Positions 1 through 9,229 of a DNA stretch of 64,000 nt are shown here, piece after piece (positions within the stretch are counted from its first letter, which is position 1; the number at the start of each line of letters is the position of its first letter). Source of the DNA: Herminiimonas sp. GTDB lineage: Bacteria > Pseudomonadota > Gammaproteobacteria > Burkholderiales > Burkholderiaceae. The translations under genes and the position numbers were made by a program. The DNA lies in assembly GCF_030655415.1 (NCBI RefSeq), contig NZ_JAURVN010000014.1, forward strand, positions 310,001 to 374,000, given 5' to 3'. The notes under the pieces were generated by a model, which worked only from the letters and a program-made list of their open reading frames with translations, was not told the origin of the DNA and did no database searches.

Positions 1-1036
1 AGAAGTGATGCAGCCAAACCAGATAAGACAGAATCGTAATCACGACAGTCGCGTACACCATCGAGGTGTAACCGAACAAGCGCTTGGCCGAGAATGTCGA
101 GACGACTTCCGAGAACACGCCGAACAGCGGCAGAATCAGAATGTAGACTTCAGGATGACCCCAGATCCAGATCAAGTTCACGTACATCATGGCATTGCCG
201 CCCATGTCGTTCGTGAAGAAGTTGGTATCAAATACGCGATCCAGTGACAACATCGCCAGCACAGCGGTCAAGATCGGGAACGCTGCAACGATCAACACGT
301 TGGTGCACAAAGCAGTCCACGTGAAAACCGGCATCTTCATCAAATCCATACCTGGTGCGCGCATCTTGACGATGGTTGCAATCAGATTGACGCCAGACAG
401 CAAGGTCCCTACCCCGGCCACCTGCAGTGACCAGATGTAGTAATCCACGCCGACACCCGGGCTGGCCAAAATGCCTGACAGCGGCGGATAAGCCAACCAG
501 CCAGTACGTGCAAATTCACCGACGAACAGCGAAGCCATCGTCAACATAGCGCCGAAAGTCGTCATCCAGAAGCTGAAGTTATTCAGGAACGGGAAAGCAA
601 CGTCACGTGCGCCGATTTGCAAAGGCACGACATAGTTCATCAAACCGGTAACCAGCGGCATCGCCACGAAGAAAATCATGATCACGCCATGCGCGGTAAA
701 GATTTGATCGTAGTGATGTGGTGGCAGGAAGCCAGGATTGTCGCCAAAAGCGATCGCCTGTTGTGCACGCATCATCAACGCATCGGCAAAGCCGCGCATC
801 AACATGACCAAACCGAGGATCATGTACATGATGCCGATTTTTTTGTGATCGATACTGGTAATCCAGTCGCGCCACAAAGTGCCCCACACGCGGAAATAAG
901 TCATAGCGCCCAGCACTGCACCGCCACCGAGCAATACCATGCCGAAAGTCAGCAGCAGGATAGGTTCATGAAACGGGATTGCGTCCCAGGTCAGACGGCC
1001 GAAGATAAGCTTCGTCAGATCAATATGGTCTAGCAT
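1..1036 (-). CDS. cyoB: Cytochrome o ubiquinol oxidase subunit I (partial, C-terminus outside window)
   Basis: Catalytic heme-copper subunit of the proton-pumping bo3 quinol oxidase in the inner membrane, which oxidises ubiquinol and reduces O2 to water. About 345 N-terminal codons are visible; the gene runs off the left edge. Translation from the ATG at 1036 begins [20 protein letters not shown]. It contains [12 protein letters not shown], which holds a CuB histidine and the cross-linked tyrosine, and LHHF with the other two CuB histidines at the window edge. The start codon shares one base with the cyoA stop (TGATG), so the two genes are translationally coupled. cyoC and cyoD are expected beyond the edge. 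Quinol rather than cytochrome c oxidase is inferred from the neighbouring CyoA. Confidence 0.95.
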   Translation of the reverse strand, partial: MLDHIDLTKLIFGRLTWDAIPFHEPILLLTFGMVLLGGGAVLGAMTYFRVWGTLWRDWITSIDHKKIGIMYMILGLVMLMRGFADALMMRAQQAIAFGDNPGFLPPHHYDQIFTAHGVIMIFFVAMPLVTGLMNYVVPLQIGARDVAFPFLNNFSFWMTTFGAMLTMASLFVGEFARTGWLAYPPLSGILASPGVGVDYYIWSLQVAGVGTLLSGVNLIATIVKMRAPGMDLMKMPVFTWTALCTNVLIVAAFPILTAVLAMLSLDRVFDTNFFTNDMGGNAMMYVNLIWIWGHPEVYILILPLFGVFSEVVSTFSAKRLFGYTSMVYATVVITILSYLVWLHHF

Positions 1037-2055
1037 CAATTACTCTTCAATAAATTGGTGGACGAGGTACATACCGCCGCGTCGATTTCGGCAACACGTG
1101 AGAGGTTTCCTTTACTTTGGAAACTTCTCGCAGCAGCTTCAACCTTCATGCGGTTTGCATCGTCATGCATCATTCTGTCCATGCAGACAGTGCCTTCAGC
1201 GACGCAACGATTCAAGATTGCGCCGTACAAGTCTGGAGCGACTTTGCCGTAGTAACGTACAGGCTCGCGTTCGCTAGGCGCTTCCAGCGCGGTGTAGCTT
1301 GTGCGATCCAGCGAGTTGCTTTCGGCTTTGACTTTTTTAACCCAATTGTCGAAGTCCACTTCATCCATGCCGTGATACTTGAAGCGCATGTGCGAGAAAC
1401 CGTCCCCACTGAAGTTAGCGGAGAAGCCGTCGTAGACGCCCTCTTTATTAATAACTGCGTTCAATTGCGTTTGCATGCCTGGCATGGCATAGATCTGACC
1501 AGCCAATGCAGGGATGTAGAACGAATTCATCACGGTCGAAGCGGTAATCTTGAATCGCACAGGAACGTCAATTGGCGTAACCAATTCATTGACGGTCGCA
1601 ATACCTTGCTCAGGATAGATAAACAACCACTTCCAATCGAGCGCAACCACTTCAACGATCATCGGCTGAGACGCTGATGAGATCGGACGATCGGCATCCA
1701 GTCGATCCAGCGGACGATATGGATCCAGCTTGTGCGTGCTGACCCAGGTAATTGCCCCAAGAACGATAATAATAAGGAGCGGCGCGCCCCAAATAATTAG
1801 TTCGAGCTGTGTGGAATGATCCCAATCAGGATCATATTTGGCTGTTGTATTACTTTGACGATAGCGCCATGCAAAGAAAAAAGTCAGGAAAATCACCGGA
1901 ACGATGATCAACAGCATAAGTAGCGTAGAAACAACGATTAGTTGTCCCTGCTGAGAGGCTATGTCACCGGAAGGATTGAGCACCACCAAGTCGCAGCCTG
2001 CAAGCAACATGAGTGGTAACAGCAATAATCCGCGACGAGGTATCAAAGAAGTCAT
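1036..2055 (-). CDS. cyoA: Cytochrome o ubiquinol oxidase subunit II (lipoprotein)
   Basis: Subunit II of the bo3 quinol oxidase, 339 residues. The N-terminus is a lipoprotein signal with lipobox LLAGC (Cys about residue 21). Two transmembrane helices follow (about residues 40-60 and 85-105), then a periplasmic cupredoxin-like domain. The motif [20 protein letters not shown] is typical of CyoA, and the CuA ligand set of cytochrome c oxidases is absent, which marks it as a quinol oxidase subunit. The C-terminal part resembles the COX aromatic-rich domain. It is first in a reverse-strand operon and overlaps cyoB by one base. About 150 bp of promoter region separates it from the divergent MFS gene; I see no confident regulator site there. 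Confidence 0.95.
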   Translation of the reverse strand: MTSLIPRRGLLLLPLMLLAGCDLVVLNPSGDIASQQGQLIVVSTLLMLLIIVPVIFLTFFFAWRYRQSNTTAKYDPDWDHSTQLELIIWGAPLLIIIVLGAITWVSTHKLDPYRPLDRLDADRPISSASQPMIVEVVALDWKWLFIYPEQGIATVNELVTPIDVPVRFKITASTVMNSFYIPALAGQIYAMPGMQTQLNAVINKEGVYDGFSANFSGDGFSHMRFKYHGMDEVDFDNWVKKVKAESNSLDRTSYTALEAPSEREPVRYYGKVAPDLYGAILNRCVAEGTVCMDRMMHDDANRMKVEAAARSFQSKGNLSRVAEIDAAVCTSSTNLLKSN

Positions 2056-2206
2056 TCAATGCATTACGGAGGTTGTGGGATCGTGATAATGTAATACAAA
2101 CAGCGTGCGTTGCCGATAGGACGTTTTGTCCCACCCCTAGAAACTTTTGATGCGGGCAAATGTCAGTACGTTGTTAATAACAATGATCGATATGGAGGCC
2201 AAGATT

Positions 2207-3550
2207 ATGGACAGCACTTATAACACTGAACTTCCACCCGATTCGAAACTTGCCTCACCTGGCAATGGCCCTCGCCTATTAAACACCCGACATAGCCAGA
2301 TCGCCCCTGGCGAAATTGCTATCGGCGTTGTCATAGGCCGCGCTTCCGAGTATTTCGATTTCTTCGTCTACGCAATTGCGTCAGTACTGGTCTTCCCGGC
2401 CGTGTTCTTTCCGTTTGCCGAACCGCTAGAAGGCACACTTTACGCTTTTGCCATTTTTTCGCTGGCATTTATTGCACGGCCATTTGGCACCATTGCCTTC
2501 ATGGCAATTCAGCGCCATTTCAGTCGAGAAGCAAAACTAACCTTGGCGCTGTTTTTGCTAGGTTTCTCTACTGCAGGGATTGCATTCCTGCCAACTTATG
2601 CGCACATGGGCGTCACCGCGATTATCGCGCTGTCACTATTACGTATCGGTCAAGGTATAGCACTTGGCGGCTCATGGGATGGCCTACCTTCCCTACTCGC
2701 GCTGAACGCACCAGCTAACAAGCGTGGCTGGTACGCGATGCTGGGGCAACTCGGCGCGCCGGTAGGTTTCTTCATTGCTGCAGGTCTGTTCGCGTATCTG
2801 ATTTCGACAATTTCCAGAGCTGACTTCCTCGACTGGGGATGGCGTTATCCTTTCTATGTCGCATTCGCCATTAACGTCGTAGCGTTATTTGCCCGGCTGC
2901 GCTTGGTATCGACACCGGAATACAGCCGTTTGTTGGATGAACAGGAACTGGAGCCAACCGGTGTCGTGGAAATCACTCGCTCGCAAGGTCGTAACCTCGT
3001 CATCGGTGCTCTGGCAGCGTTGGCAAGTTATGCGCTGTTCCATCTTGTGACGGTGTTCCCACTGTCCTGGATCAACCTCTACTCGGCGCGTTCCATTAGC
3101 GTCTTCCTGCATGTACAAATGTGGGGTGCAGTATTGGCTGCAGTCGGCGTCGTTGCTTCGGGTCTGATTGCTGATCGCTTGGGTCGTCGTACTACACTCG
3201 GCACGACTGCTGTATTGATCGCGATCTTCAGCGCCTTTGTACCTATGCTGATGGACGGTGGACCTGAAGGTCAGGATCTGTTCGTGATCCTTGGCTTTGG
3301 TTTGCTGGGCTTGTCTTACGGTCAAGCAGCTGGTGCGGTTTCGGCAAACTTCCCTGCCAAATATCGCTACACAGGTGCAGCGTTGACGTCTGATCTGGCA
3401 TGGCTGGTTGGCGCCGGTTTTGCACCGCTGGTCGCGCTTGGTTTGTCAGCACACTTCGGTCTCGGCTACGTCAGTCTGTATTTGCTGTCAGGTGCATTTG
3501 GTTCGCTGGCAGCCTTGAGTCTTAACCGCTCACTGCAGATTCGTAATTAA
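2207..3550 (+). CDS. MFS transporter, metabolite:H+ symporter-like
   Basis: Inner-membrane 12-helix carrier of about 447 residues in the major facilitator superfamily. The N-terminal motif around ASEYFDFFVYAIAS and the loop-2 and loop-8 basic motifs (ADRLGRRTTLG) fit the metabolite:H+ symporter/sugar-porter group; the substrate is unknown. In-frame ATGs exist at 2147, 2183, 2192 and 2207. I choose 2207 because GGAGG at 2194-2198 lies 8 nt upstream and no comparable ribosome site precedes the others. It is divergent from cyoAB and ends just before a strong terminator, so it is a single-gene unit. Confidence 0.85.
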   Translation: MDSTYNTELPPDSKLASPGNGPRLLNTRHSQIAPGEIAIGVVIGRASEYFDFFVYAIASVLVFPAVFFPFAEPLEGTLYAFAIFSLAFIARPFGTIAFMAIQRHFSREAKLTLALFLLGFSTAGIAFLPTYAHMGVTAIIALSLLRIGQGIALGGSWDGLPSLLALNAPANKRGWYAMLGQLGAPVGFFIAAGLFAYLISTISRADFLDWGWRYPFYVAFAINVVALFARLRLVSTPEYSRLLDEQELEPTGVVEITRSQGRNLVIGALAALASYALFHLVTVFPLSWINLYSARSISVFLHVQMWGAVLAAVGVVASGLIADRLGRRTTLGTTAVLIAIFSAFVPMLMDGGPEGQDLFVILGFGLLGLSYGQAAGAVSANFPAKYRYTGAALTSDLAWLVGAGFAPLVALGLSAHFGLGYVSLYLLSGAFGSLAALSLNRSLQIRN

Positions 3551-3580
3551 TTTTCTACATTAGCGATTAGCTTCGCAAAT

Positions 3581-3618
3581 AAAAAGGGCAGACACTTTAG
3601 ATGTGTCTGCCCTTTTTT
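3581..3618. terminator. Rho-independent terminator after the MFS gene
   Basis: An A-rich tract runs into GGGCAGACAC, a 7-nt loop and GTGTCTGCCC, followed by six T. The stem is about 15 bp including A:T pairs and has an A tract on the other side, so it can work in both directions. It lies 31 bp after the MFS stop. Confidence 0.9.
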
Positions 3619-3864
3619 ATTCTGCCAGATTTTGATTGTATGAGTTCTATCGTGATTAAAAATTTAGATGAAATTCAACAGCTTGTCCCCAACGATTGAG
3701 CAGTCTGTCCGCTTACGGATTTTTATCACCATGTTTTTGAATGAAAATTGGGCAAGAATGAATAACCATGAAGCTTTCCAAGCAGATAGCACCTTCGTGC
3801 ATACCGGCTTTTTGCTGTTCATATCAGACAGTTCTGTCCGTATAAGTAACAGTGGGACGACGCG

Positions 3865-4071
3865 ATGAAAAAGGGCTTTGGAGAAATCCGCTGCAAGTTC
3901 TGCATGACTTGGCAGCGGTCTGAGGTACAGCACTACGATGAGGAAAGTTTCTTGGCGATCGCGCCGGGAACCGAAGGACAGGAATGCATCAACCCCTGGT
4001 GCCTGCAGTGGATTCCGGCGGATAACGACAACTTTCGCTGGCGCACGGTAAAAGTGGTGGAACCGACTTAG
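3865..4071 (+). CDS. Small CxxC hypothetical protein (68 aa)
   Basis: I do not recognise a family. The 68-residue product starts MKKGFGEIRCKFCMTWQRSE and has two cysteine groups: CKFC near residue 10, then C and C in ECINPWC near residues 40-45. This could be a small zinc ribbon. Codon third positions are GC-rich like neighbouring genes, which supports it being coding. The ribosome site is weak (GGGAC about 7 nt upstream of the ATG). It stands alone between two terminators in an otherwise gene-poor 820-bp gap (3551-4371). The opposite-strand frame over the same bases looks like a shadow. Confidence 0.55.
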   Translation: MKKGFGEIRCKFCMTWQRSEVQHYDEESFLAIAPGTEGQECINPWCLQWIPADNDNFRWRTVKVVEPT

Positions 4072-4264
4072 CCCTGAGGCTATTCGTCGCACGGCAGGTC
4101 ATGTCTGCATTACTGTTGACTCGTTGACTGAAGTCGCGTGGCTAGATGACGCCCAATCTATAGCTCCAGCATACGGCTTTCGGCCGTCGCTGAGCTAACA
4201 GCTTAGATTCACCATTCTTCGCTTTGGGTCGTAAGCTGACTTCGTATAACTAAACAATCTTCAA

Positions 4265-4293
4265 TAAAAAATCCCGCTAAAGCGGGATTTTTT
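4265..4293. terminator. Bidirectional terminator between convergent genes
   Basis: AAAAAATCCCGCT, a 2-nt turn, then AGCGGGATTTTTT form a near-perfect hairpin with A and T tracts on both sides. It sits between the small forward gene ending at 4071 and the reverse MFS gene ending at 4372, and can serve both. Confidence 0.9.
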
Positions 4294-4371
4294 ATTTCAA
4301 CTTTCATATCGGCATTCGCAACTTAATGAAACAAACCCCGACATGACATACGCTGATTTATTGGTTTGAAT

Positions 4372-5679
4372 TTACTTGTTAACCAACGACTTCGGTTGCA
4401 ACAATGCGAGAACCGCACCGAGTACCAAAGCGCCCGCAACAAAGTACATACCCGCGTTGGTGCTGCCGGTTACGTCTTTCAACCAACCTACGATCGTTGG
4501 GCTGACAAAACCTGCCAGATTACCGACTGAGTTGATCAAGCCGATACCAGCGGCTGCTGCAGCGCCACCCAAAATTGCACTTGGGTACGTCCAGAACACT
4601 GGCATCGTCGACAACATGCCGGCGGTACCAAGCGACAACGCCATCAGCGCCAATACGACGTTATCGCCATACACCGTGCTCAGGAACAGACCGAGGCCGC
4701 CGAGCGCACTGGCGATGGCAAAGTGCCAGCGACGCTCACGCATACGATCCGCGCTGCGTGCAACCAGCAAGGTAGCAATCACGCCGCAGGTGTATGGAAT
4801 TGCAGTCAACAAACCGACATCCAGCGCATCCCTGACGCCTGATGCTTTGACCAGTGTCGGCAGATAGAAGCTGATGCCGTACAAGCCCATCATGCAGCAG
4901 AAATAGATTGCTGCCATCAGCCAGACTTTAGGATTGGTGAACACGCCAGCGATGGAATGCGATTTGGTTTCGCTGCCATCTTTAGCAATGTTTTCTTCCA
5001 AAATCTTTTTCTCATCGTCAGCCAACCATGTCGATGCACGGATGCTGTTAGGCAGATAGAAGAAGGTAACCACACCGAGGATCAATGATGGAATGGCTTC
5101 CAGCAAGAACAGCCATTGCCAGCCGTGCCAACCGTTAGCGCCTGCGAAATGATTCATGATCCAGCCGGACAAAGGACCGCCGACCACACCTGCGATTGGA
5201 ATACCGATCATGAACAATGCGTTCATTCGGCCCCGACGCGATGCCGGAAACCAGTAGGTCAGATACAGCACGATGCCTGGGAAGAAGCCAGCTTCAGCCA
5301 CGCCCAGCAAAAAGCGAATCACGTAGAACATGGTCGGCGTGGTGACAAACATGGTTGCGGCAGAAAGTATCGACCAGGTCACCATGATGCGGGCGATCCA
5401 GACGCGCGCGCCGACTCTATGCATGATGATGTTGCTTGGTACTTCAAACAGGAAGTATCCGATGAAGAAAATACCTGCACCCAAACCATAAACGGTTTCG
5501 CTGAATTGCAGATCGTTCAACATCGTCAGCTTGGCAAAGCCTACGTTGACGCGATCGAGGTAAGCCGCGACGTAGCAAAGGAAAAGGAAAGGTAACAAGC
5601 GCAGAGTTACTTTTGCGTAGATGCTGTTTTCAAGCTTCTCGCGTGCGCTGAGTGTATTGCTAGGATGAATGGCGCTCAT
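4372..5679 (-). CDS. MFS transporter, anion:cation symporter (ACS) family
   Basis: A 435-residue, 12-helix inner-membrane carrier. AAYLDRVNVGFAKLTM in helix 1, the region FEVPSNIIMHRVGARVWIARIM, and GVAEAGFFPGIVLYLTYWFP are hallmarks of the ACS family, which carries organic anions such as tartrate, phthalate or hexuronates by proton symport. The exact substrate cannot be told from the sequence. It is a single gene with its own terminator downstream. The 344-bp upstream gap holds two inverted repeats that could bind a regulator, but no regulator gene of the type usual for carboxylate transport is adjacent apart from the LysR gene transcribed in the same direction. Confidence 0.85.
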   Translation of the reverse strand: MSAIHPSNTLSAREKLENSIYAKVTLRLLPFLFLCYVAAYLDRVNVGFAKLTMLNDLQFSETVYGLGAGIFFIGYFLFEVPSNIIMHRVGARVWIARIMVTWSILSAATMFVTTPTMFYVIRFLLGVAEAGFFPGIVLYLTYWFPASRRGRMNALFMIGIPIAGVVGGPLSGWIMNHFAGANGWHGWQWLFLLEAIPSLILGVVTFFYLPNSIRASTWLADDEKKILEENIAKDGSETKSHSIAGVFTNPKVWLMAAIYFCCMMGLYGISFYLPTLVKASGVRDALDVGLLTAIPYTCGVIATLLVARSADRMRERRWHFAIASALGGLGLFLSTVYGDNVVLALMALSLGTAGMLSTMPVFWTYPSAILGGAAAAAGIGLINSVGNLAGFVSPTIVGWLKDVTGSTNAGMYFVAGALVLGAVLALLQPKSLVNK

Positions 5680-5715
5680 AAAGTAGTGATGTCTTATTCA
5701 GATTGTCAGGCCGAG

Positions 5716-5748
5716 GACCGGAGAAAGACGCTAGTCCTGCCTCCGGTC
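5716..5748. promoter_or_regulatory. Inverted repeat upstream of the ACS transporter
   Basis: GACCGGAG (5716-5723) and CTCCGGTC (5741-5748) are perfect 8-bp arms with a 17-nt loop, about 40 bp upstream of the transporter start. It may be an operator or a leader hairpin. Nothing else gene-like is seen in 5680-6023 apart from this and the next repeat. Confidence 0.4.
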
Positions 5749-5840
5749 ATGCCGGATGATGCCTCGCCCTAGCGGGCAAGGCCTATATTAATGCTGCAAA
5801 TGCTGGATAGTCAGATATTTGCTGGGCGCCGATTCGGGAT

Positions 5841-5869
5841 AAAACCGGGCATAGATAAAGACCGGTTTT
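5841..5869. promoter_or_regulatory. AAAACCGG/CCGGTTTT inverted repeat
   Basis: Perfect 8-bp arms, AAAACCGG (5841-5848) and CCGGTTTT (5862-5869), with a 13-nt spacer; a further CCGGTTT copy follows at 5871. It lies about 160 bp upstream of the reverse MFS gene. A repeated half-site suggests a protein-binding site, but the regulator is unknown. Confidence 0.4.
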
Positions 5870-6023
5870 GCCGGTTTGGGAAATCATAGCACCCGACATT
5901 TATCACTACACATGCAAAAAATTCATCCACAGATGAAAATAATGCTGCTTCGCAGCAAAGCGATCTTAGATTATTTTCATGACGAAAACAATCTTCACGC
6001 AGACATCTCCAAACCAGATTTCC

Positions 6024-6926
6024 CTACAGAAATTTATCCCACGCCGGCTCAAGCGTAAAACGCTCTGCCAGAAAATCCATCATCGTGCGCAAAGTCGCCG
6101 GCATGTGCTTACGTGAAGCATAGACACCATAAATACCGAATTCCTGCGGATGATAATCAGGCATCAACGCTAACAATTCACCCGAATGAATGAAAGGCGC
6201 GACCAGATAAGTTGGCAACAATGCGATGCCCGCTCCTGCCAGCGTTGCCTGCAATAATGAGGTCGCATCGTTCGCACTGATATTGCCTTTCACGGCAACG
6301 TTAGCAGGCAGATCGTCACGATCTAATTGCCAGATGCTGCCGTAATACAAGTGAATCAAGCAGTTATGCTGGCTCAATTGCTCGGCTTGCGTAGGCGTCC
6401 CGTGCTTGCTCAAATATTCAGGTGAAGCACAAACTATAGAACGACAAACGCTGAGTTTGCGCGCAATCAAATTGGGATCGAGCTCTTTACTGACACGGAT
6501 CGCCAGATCAATCCTCTCCTCGACTAGATTGACGACGCGGTCCAGCAATAGCATTTCCACATCCACCGCCGGATAACGCTGCACATATTCAGACACTGCT
6601 TCAGCCAGATGTGCTTGTCCAAATGAAGTGCTCACCGTGATGCGCAACAGCCCTTTCGGGCCATCTTCAGGCGTCGCCACCGCCGTTTTCATATCGGTAG
6701 CCAGCCCCAATAATTGACGACAGCGCGGCAGCATTTCAGCCCCCGCTAAGGTCAAACTTAGCTTGCGTGTCGTGCGGTGCAACAAACGCGCGCCGGCCCA
6801 TTCCTCCAGCTCGGCGAGGTAGCGAGAAACCACCGGGCGCGACATGTCGAGCTTGTCCGCCGCGGCAGATTGACTACCGCCATCCACAACCTCAACGAAC
6901 ACCTGCATTGCAATCAATCTATCCAT
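6024..6926 (-). CDS. LysR-family transcriptional regulator
   Basis: A 300-residue DNA-binding regulator. The N-terminal winged helix-turn-helix (MDRLIAMQVFVEVVDGGSQS, then SRPVVSRYLAELEEW as recognition helix) is followed by a LysR substrate-binding domain (about residues 90-295). The SRPVVSRYLAELEE type belongs to the subgroup that often controls a divergent oxidoreductase. That fits here: a Rossmann-fold enzyme gene starts 101 bp away in the opposite direction. The inducer is unknown. Length and domain order are normal. Confidence 0.9.
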   Translation of the reverse strand: MDRLIAMQVFVEVVDGGSQSAAADKLDMSRPVVSRYLAELEEWAGARLLHRTTRKLSLTLAGAEMLPRCRQLLGLATDMKTAVATPEDGPKGLLRITVSTSFGQAHLAEAVSEYVQRYPAVDVEMLLLDRVVNLVEERIDLAIRVSKELDPNLIARKLSVCRSIVCASPEYLSKHGTPTQAEQLSQHNCLIHLYYGSIWQLDRDDLPANVAVKGNISANDATSLLQATLAGAGIALLPTYLVAPFIHSGELLALMPDYHPQEFGIYGVYASRKHMPATLRTMMDFLAERFTLEPAWDKFL

Positions 6927-6962
6927 AATTCGACCGTTTTTAGAAACAAACTATGTCAAATA

Positions 6963-6978
6963 ATACGCTTTTTCGTAT
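6963..6978. promoter_or_regulatory. Palindrome between LysR gene and divergent oxidoreductase
   Basis: ATACG, 6 nt, CGTAT lies in the 101-bp divergent spacer, with a T-N11-A core as LysR regulators usually recognise. It is a likely binding site of the adjacent LysR protein, inferred from position and symmetry only. Confidence 0.45.
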
Positions 6979-7027
6979 CGCTTTAAGCAACTAAGCTGAA
7001 GCCTCATTCAAATCATCAGGAGCAAAC

Positions 7028-7642
7028 ATGAGCAAGATCGCCATCATCGGAGCCACCGGTCGCGCCGGTAGTCAGTTACTCGAAGAAGCATTGCGTCGCG
7101 GCCATACCGTAACGGCGATTGCACGCAAAGCGTCATCGTTGGGTGCGCGTGCCGGTGTGACCACCAAGGATGTGGATGTACTAGACGCGGCAGCACTGGA
7201 AAGCGCAGTCGCCGGGCACGATGCCGTCTTCAGCGCAGCACACTTTTCCGGCATTCCAGCCAGCACAATCATCAATGCTGTGAAAAAAGCAGGCGTAAAA
7301 CGCTTGTTGGTAGTCGGTGGTGCAGGCAGTTTGTTTGGCGCACCCGGTTTGAAATTAATTGATGCGCCAGGCTTCCCTGCTGAGTACAAAGCTGAGGCGA
7401 CAGCCGGCAGCCTGTTTCTCGATATCTTGCGTCAGGAAAAAGAATTGGAATGGACCTTCCTCTCGCCATCAGCCGAGTTCGTTGAAGAAGCTCGCACCGG
7501 CAAATTCCGTCTAGGTAAAGATGACTTGCTGGTTGATGCCAATGGCAGAAGCTGGATTTCGTTCAAGGATTTCGCAATTGCGTTTATCGATGAGCTGGAA
7601 AAACCTGCACACGTTCGTGAACGCTTTACCGTCGGATACTAA
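7028..7642 (+). CDS. NAD(P)-binding oxidoreductase/epimerase-like (atypical SDR)
   Basis: A 204-residue single-domain Rossmann protein. MSKIAIIGATGRAGSQLLEE gives the GxxGxxG dinucleotide-binding loop (GATGRAG) of NmrA/YwnB-like atypical short-chain dehydrogenases. Classical YxxxK catalysis is not obvious, so it may be a reductase, epimerase or NAD(P) sensor. A strong ribosome site (AGGAG at 7018-7022) supports the start. It is divergent from a LysR regulator likely to control it and ends before a 14-bp-stem terminator. Confidence 0.8.
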   Translation: MSKIAIIGATGRAGSQLLEEALRRGHTVTAIARKASSLGARAGVTTKDVDVLDAAALESAVAGHDAVFSAAHFSGIPASTIINAVKKAGVKRLLVVGGAGSLFGAPGLKLIDAPGFPAEYKAEATAGSLFLDILRQEKELEWTFLSPSAEFVEEARTGKFRLGKDDLLVDANGRSWISFKDFAIAFIDELEKPAHVRERFTVGY

Positions 7643-7762
7643 ATGGCGCGGGCGGCTCGGTGAAGCATTTAAGGTATGAGCGATGATGCTTGCGATCAAC
7701 CCGAAAACACACTCGGCAAGATCGATCACCATCAACGAGCATCATGAGCAGCATGCATAAAA

Positions 7763-7797
7763 AAACTGCATCCGGTCTTATAAACCGGATGCAGTTT
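7763..7797. terminator. Strong hairpin terminator
   Basis: AAACTGCATCCGGT (7763-7776), a 7-nt loop and ACCGGATGCAGTTT (7784-7797) give a 14-bp perfect stem with an A tract before and T residues after. It lies between the convergent oxidoreductase and membrane-protein genes and can stop both. Confidence 0.85.
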
Positions 7798-7837
7798 CTA
7801 GCATCACAGAACTAACATATTCTGCCAATGCTCTCCC

Positions 7838-8335
7838 CTATCTTTCTACCTGTTCCAACTTCCAGTACATCGCAGCAACCAGCATGCCAAATATCACATG
7901 CGCGACGACCGTCGCCCAGCCTCGCATTTCAGCAAACCACGAGAAGAATCTGACCATGCCGTAAAAATTAAACAGATACATCACAACTCCGAATACTGCG
8001 CCGCTCAACAAGACCATGCCAATACTTGAATCAAAGCGGAACGACACAATCATCGCGGACAAAATCAACGCAAATGCGATCCCAAGCACATAGTGCGTAA
8101 TCAACGCGACCGCAACAATCATCAAATTGAAGTCGGTAGATTGCAAGGCATCTTGTCCCATCACGATTGCCGCGACCATATGCGATGTTTCCCATGGACT
8201 GCTGCCCATGATGATGGTCGACCACAGCAATTCCAGCACCATTAACACTGCACCTGCGGCAAATCCGGCGACAGCAGCTACCGTCCAGTCAGGACTACGT
8301 TGTACCCATCGATGGGTATGCATATGAAGTTCCAT
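7838..8335 (-). CDS. Conserved four-helix membrane protein, unknown function
   Basis: An inner-membrane protein of 165 residues with four predicted transmembrane segments (about residues 20-45, 65-90, 95-120 and 135-160). I know similar proteins in Burkholderiales without a defined role. A longer frame begins at 8347, but its ATG is part of ATGGAGG, and that GGAGG sits 5 nt before the ATG at 8335, so 8335 is the better start (MELHMHTHRW). The N-terminus has several histidines before the first helix. It reads in the same direction as the next membrane protein, 128 bp apart. Confidence 0.75.
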   Translation of the reverse strand: MELHMHTHRWVQRSPDWTVAAVAGFAAGAVLMVLELLWSTIIMGSSPWETSHMVAAIVMGQDALQSTDFNLMIVAVALITHYVLGIAFALILSAMIVSFRFDSSIGMVLLSGAVFGVVMYLFNFYGMVRFFSWFAEMRGWATVVAHVIFGMLVAAMYWKLEQVER

Positions 8336-8463
8336 ATCAACCTCCATAAAGAAGCAACATCGAGCTCGTCACCTGCGAACACTGCTCGATTATTGCTGCA
8401 CAACGGACATCTGATCTACGCAATTAATTTACGCAATGAGCTTAATCGAGCCAATTTTTCGAG

Positions 8464-8961
8464 TCAGGGAAAAACCGGAATATGTGGCTCTTCACCACCG
8501 AACTGCATTTCAGGATGACGCCCAGCCAGCATTTTCTCGATCTCTTCCACACGCCTTGCCGGCACATCCACGATCATCAATATCCGACCTTTTTCCAGAT
8601 CCGGATAAAACGCTTTCAACTGTGAGTTAGGCACCGCCGCCGCGGCCATGCTCGAAGCCCAACCACCAAATAAAATACCCATCAAGGTTGTGACCAGTAC
8701 AGTCGCCTGGCCTAATTCGTAATACACGATCAGCAATGCACCAAACGCCATACCAAGAATTGCGCCAACGATCATGCCGGCTGCAGCACCATGCAATACA
8801 TCTGTCTTGAGTAGGAAGCTGGCCTCCGGCATATCGGGAGGCAAAGGCGCGCTGGAAATAAAGCGAATATGTTGCTGCTCTATACGACTCAGCAACATGT
8901 CATCGAAGCTGCGACGTGCGCTGTCGATATCGGGCAGGAAGTAATACAGTCTGTGTCTCAT
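8464..8961 (-). CDS. Membrane protein with central glycine-rich hydrophobic hairpin (DUF1269-like)
   Basis: A 165-residue protein. A soluble N-terminal part (MRHRLYYFLPDIDSARRSFD) is followed by two glycine/alanine-rich membrane segments (about residues 55-105) and a C-terminal domain with ILMIVDVPARRVEEIEKMLA. This order, a ferredoxin-like fold split by a hydrophobic hairpin, resembles DUF1269 and related stress-induced membrane proteins. I choose the ATG at 8961 because AAAGGAG precedes it by 5 nt; a longer frame to 8988 lacks a ribosome site. The function is unknown. Confidence 0.7.
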   Translation of the reverse strand: MRHRLYYFLPDIDSARRSFDDMLLSRIEQQHIRFISSAPLPPDMPEASFLLKTDVLHGAAAGMIVGAILGMAFGALLIVYYELGQATVLVTTLMGILFGGWASSMAAAAVPNSQLKAFYPDLEKGRILMIVDVPARRVEEIEKMLAGRHPEMQFGGEEPHIPVFP

Positions 8962-9171
8962 GACGGCTCCTTTACGTTGCCTGTGCATGCTTCAGTATAG
9001 GAAGTATGTATCGACTTTCAATGTGTAAATTTATGCTCTAGCCAAGGTTTAGAAGATGGCGAGACGCGATTCAATGCGTCGAGAAAAATTGCCATACTGC
9101 ATGGTGATTTGCTGTCTAAATCAACCTGCTGGCTAATACTTTCAACTAGATAAAACACGGGGCCAAGATTG

Positions 9172-9200
9172 AAAAAAGGCGTGTACGACACGCCTTTTTA
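9172..9200. terminator. Terminator of the first siderophore receptor gene
   Basis: AAAAAGGCGTGT, a 3-nt loop and ACACGCCTTTTT form a 12-bp perfect stem. It lies 30 bp after the stop of the reverse receptor gene. The rest of 8989-9229 holds nothing else I can name. Confidence 0.9.
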
Positions 9201-9229
9201 ATCAACATTAACTTAGCAACACTCGATAT

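Noticed and set aside
3668..3868. 66-residue forward frame ending in an ATGA overlap with the CxxC gene
   Set aside because: Codon use is not gene-like and there is no ribosome site; the overlap looks accidental.
3664..4092. 142-residue reverse frame over the CxxC gene
   Set aside because: It is the opposite-strand shadow of the better-supported forward frame, with no domain and no ribosome site.
5876..6058. 60-residue forward frame between MFS and LysR genes
   Set aside because: It runs into the 3' end of the LysR gene on the other strand and shows no gene-like features.
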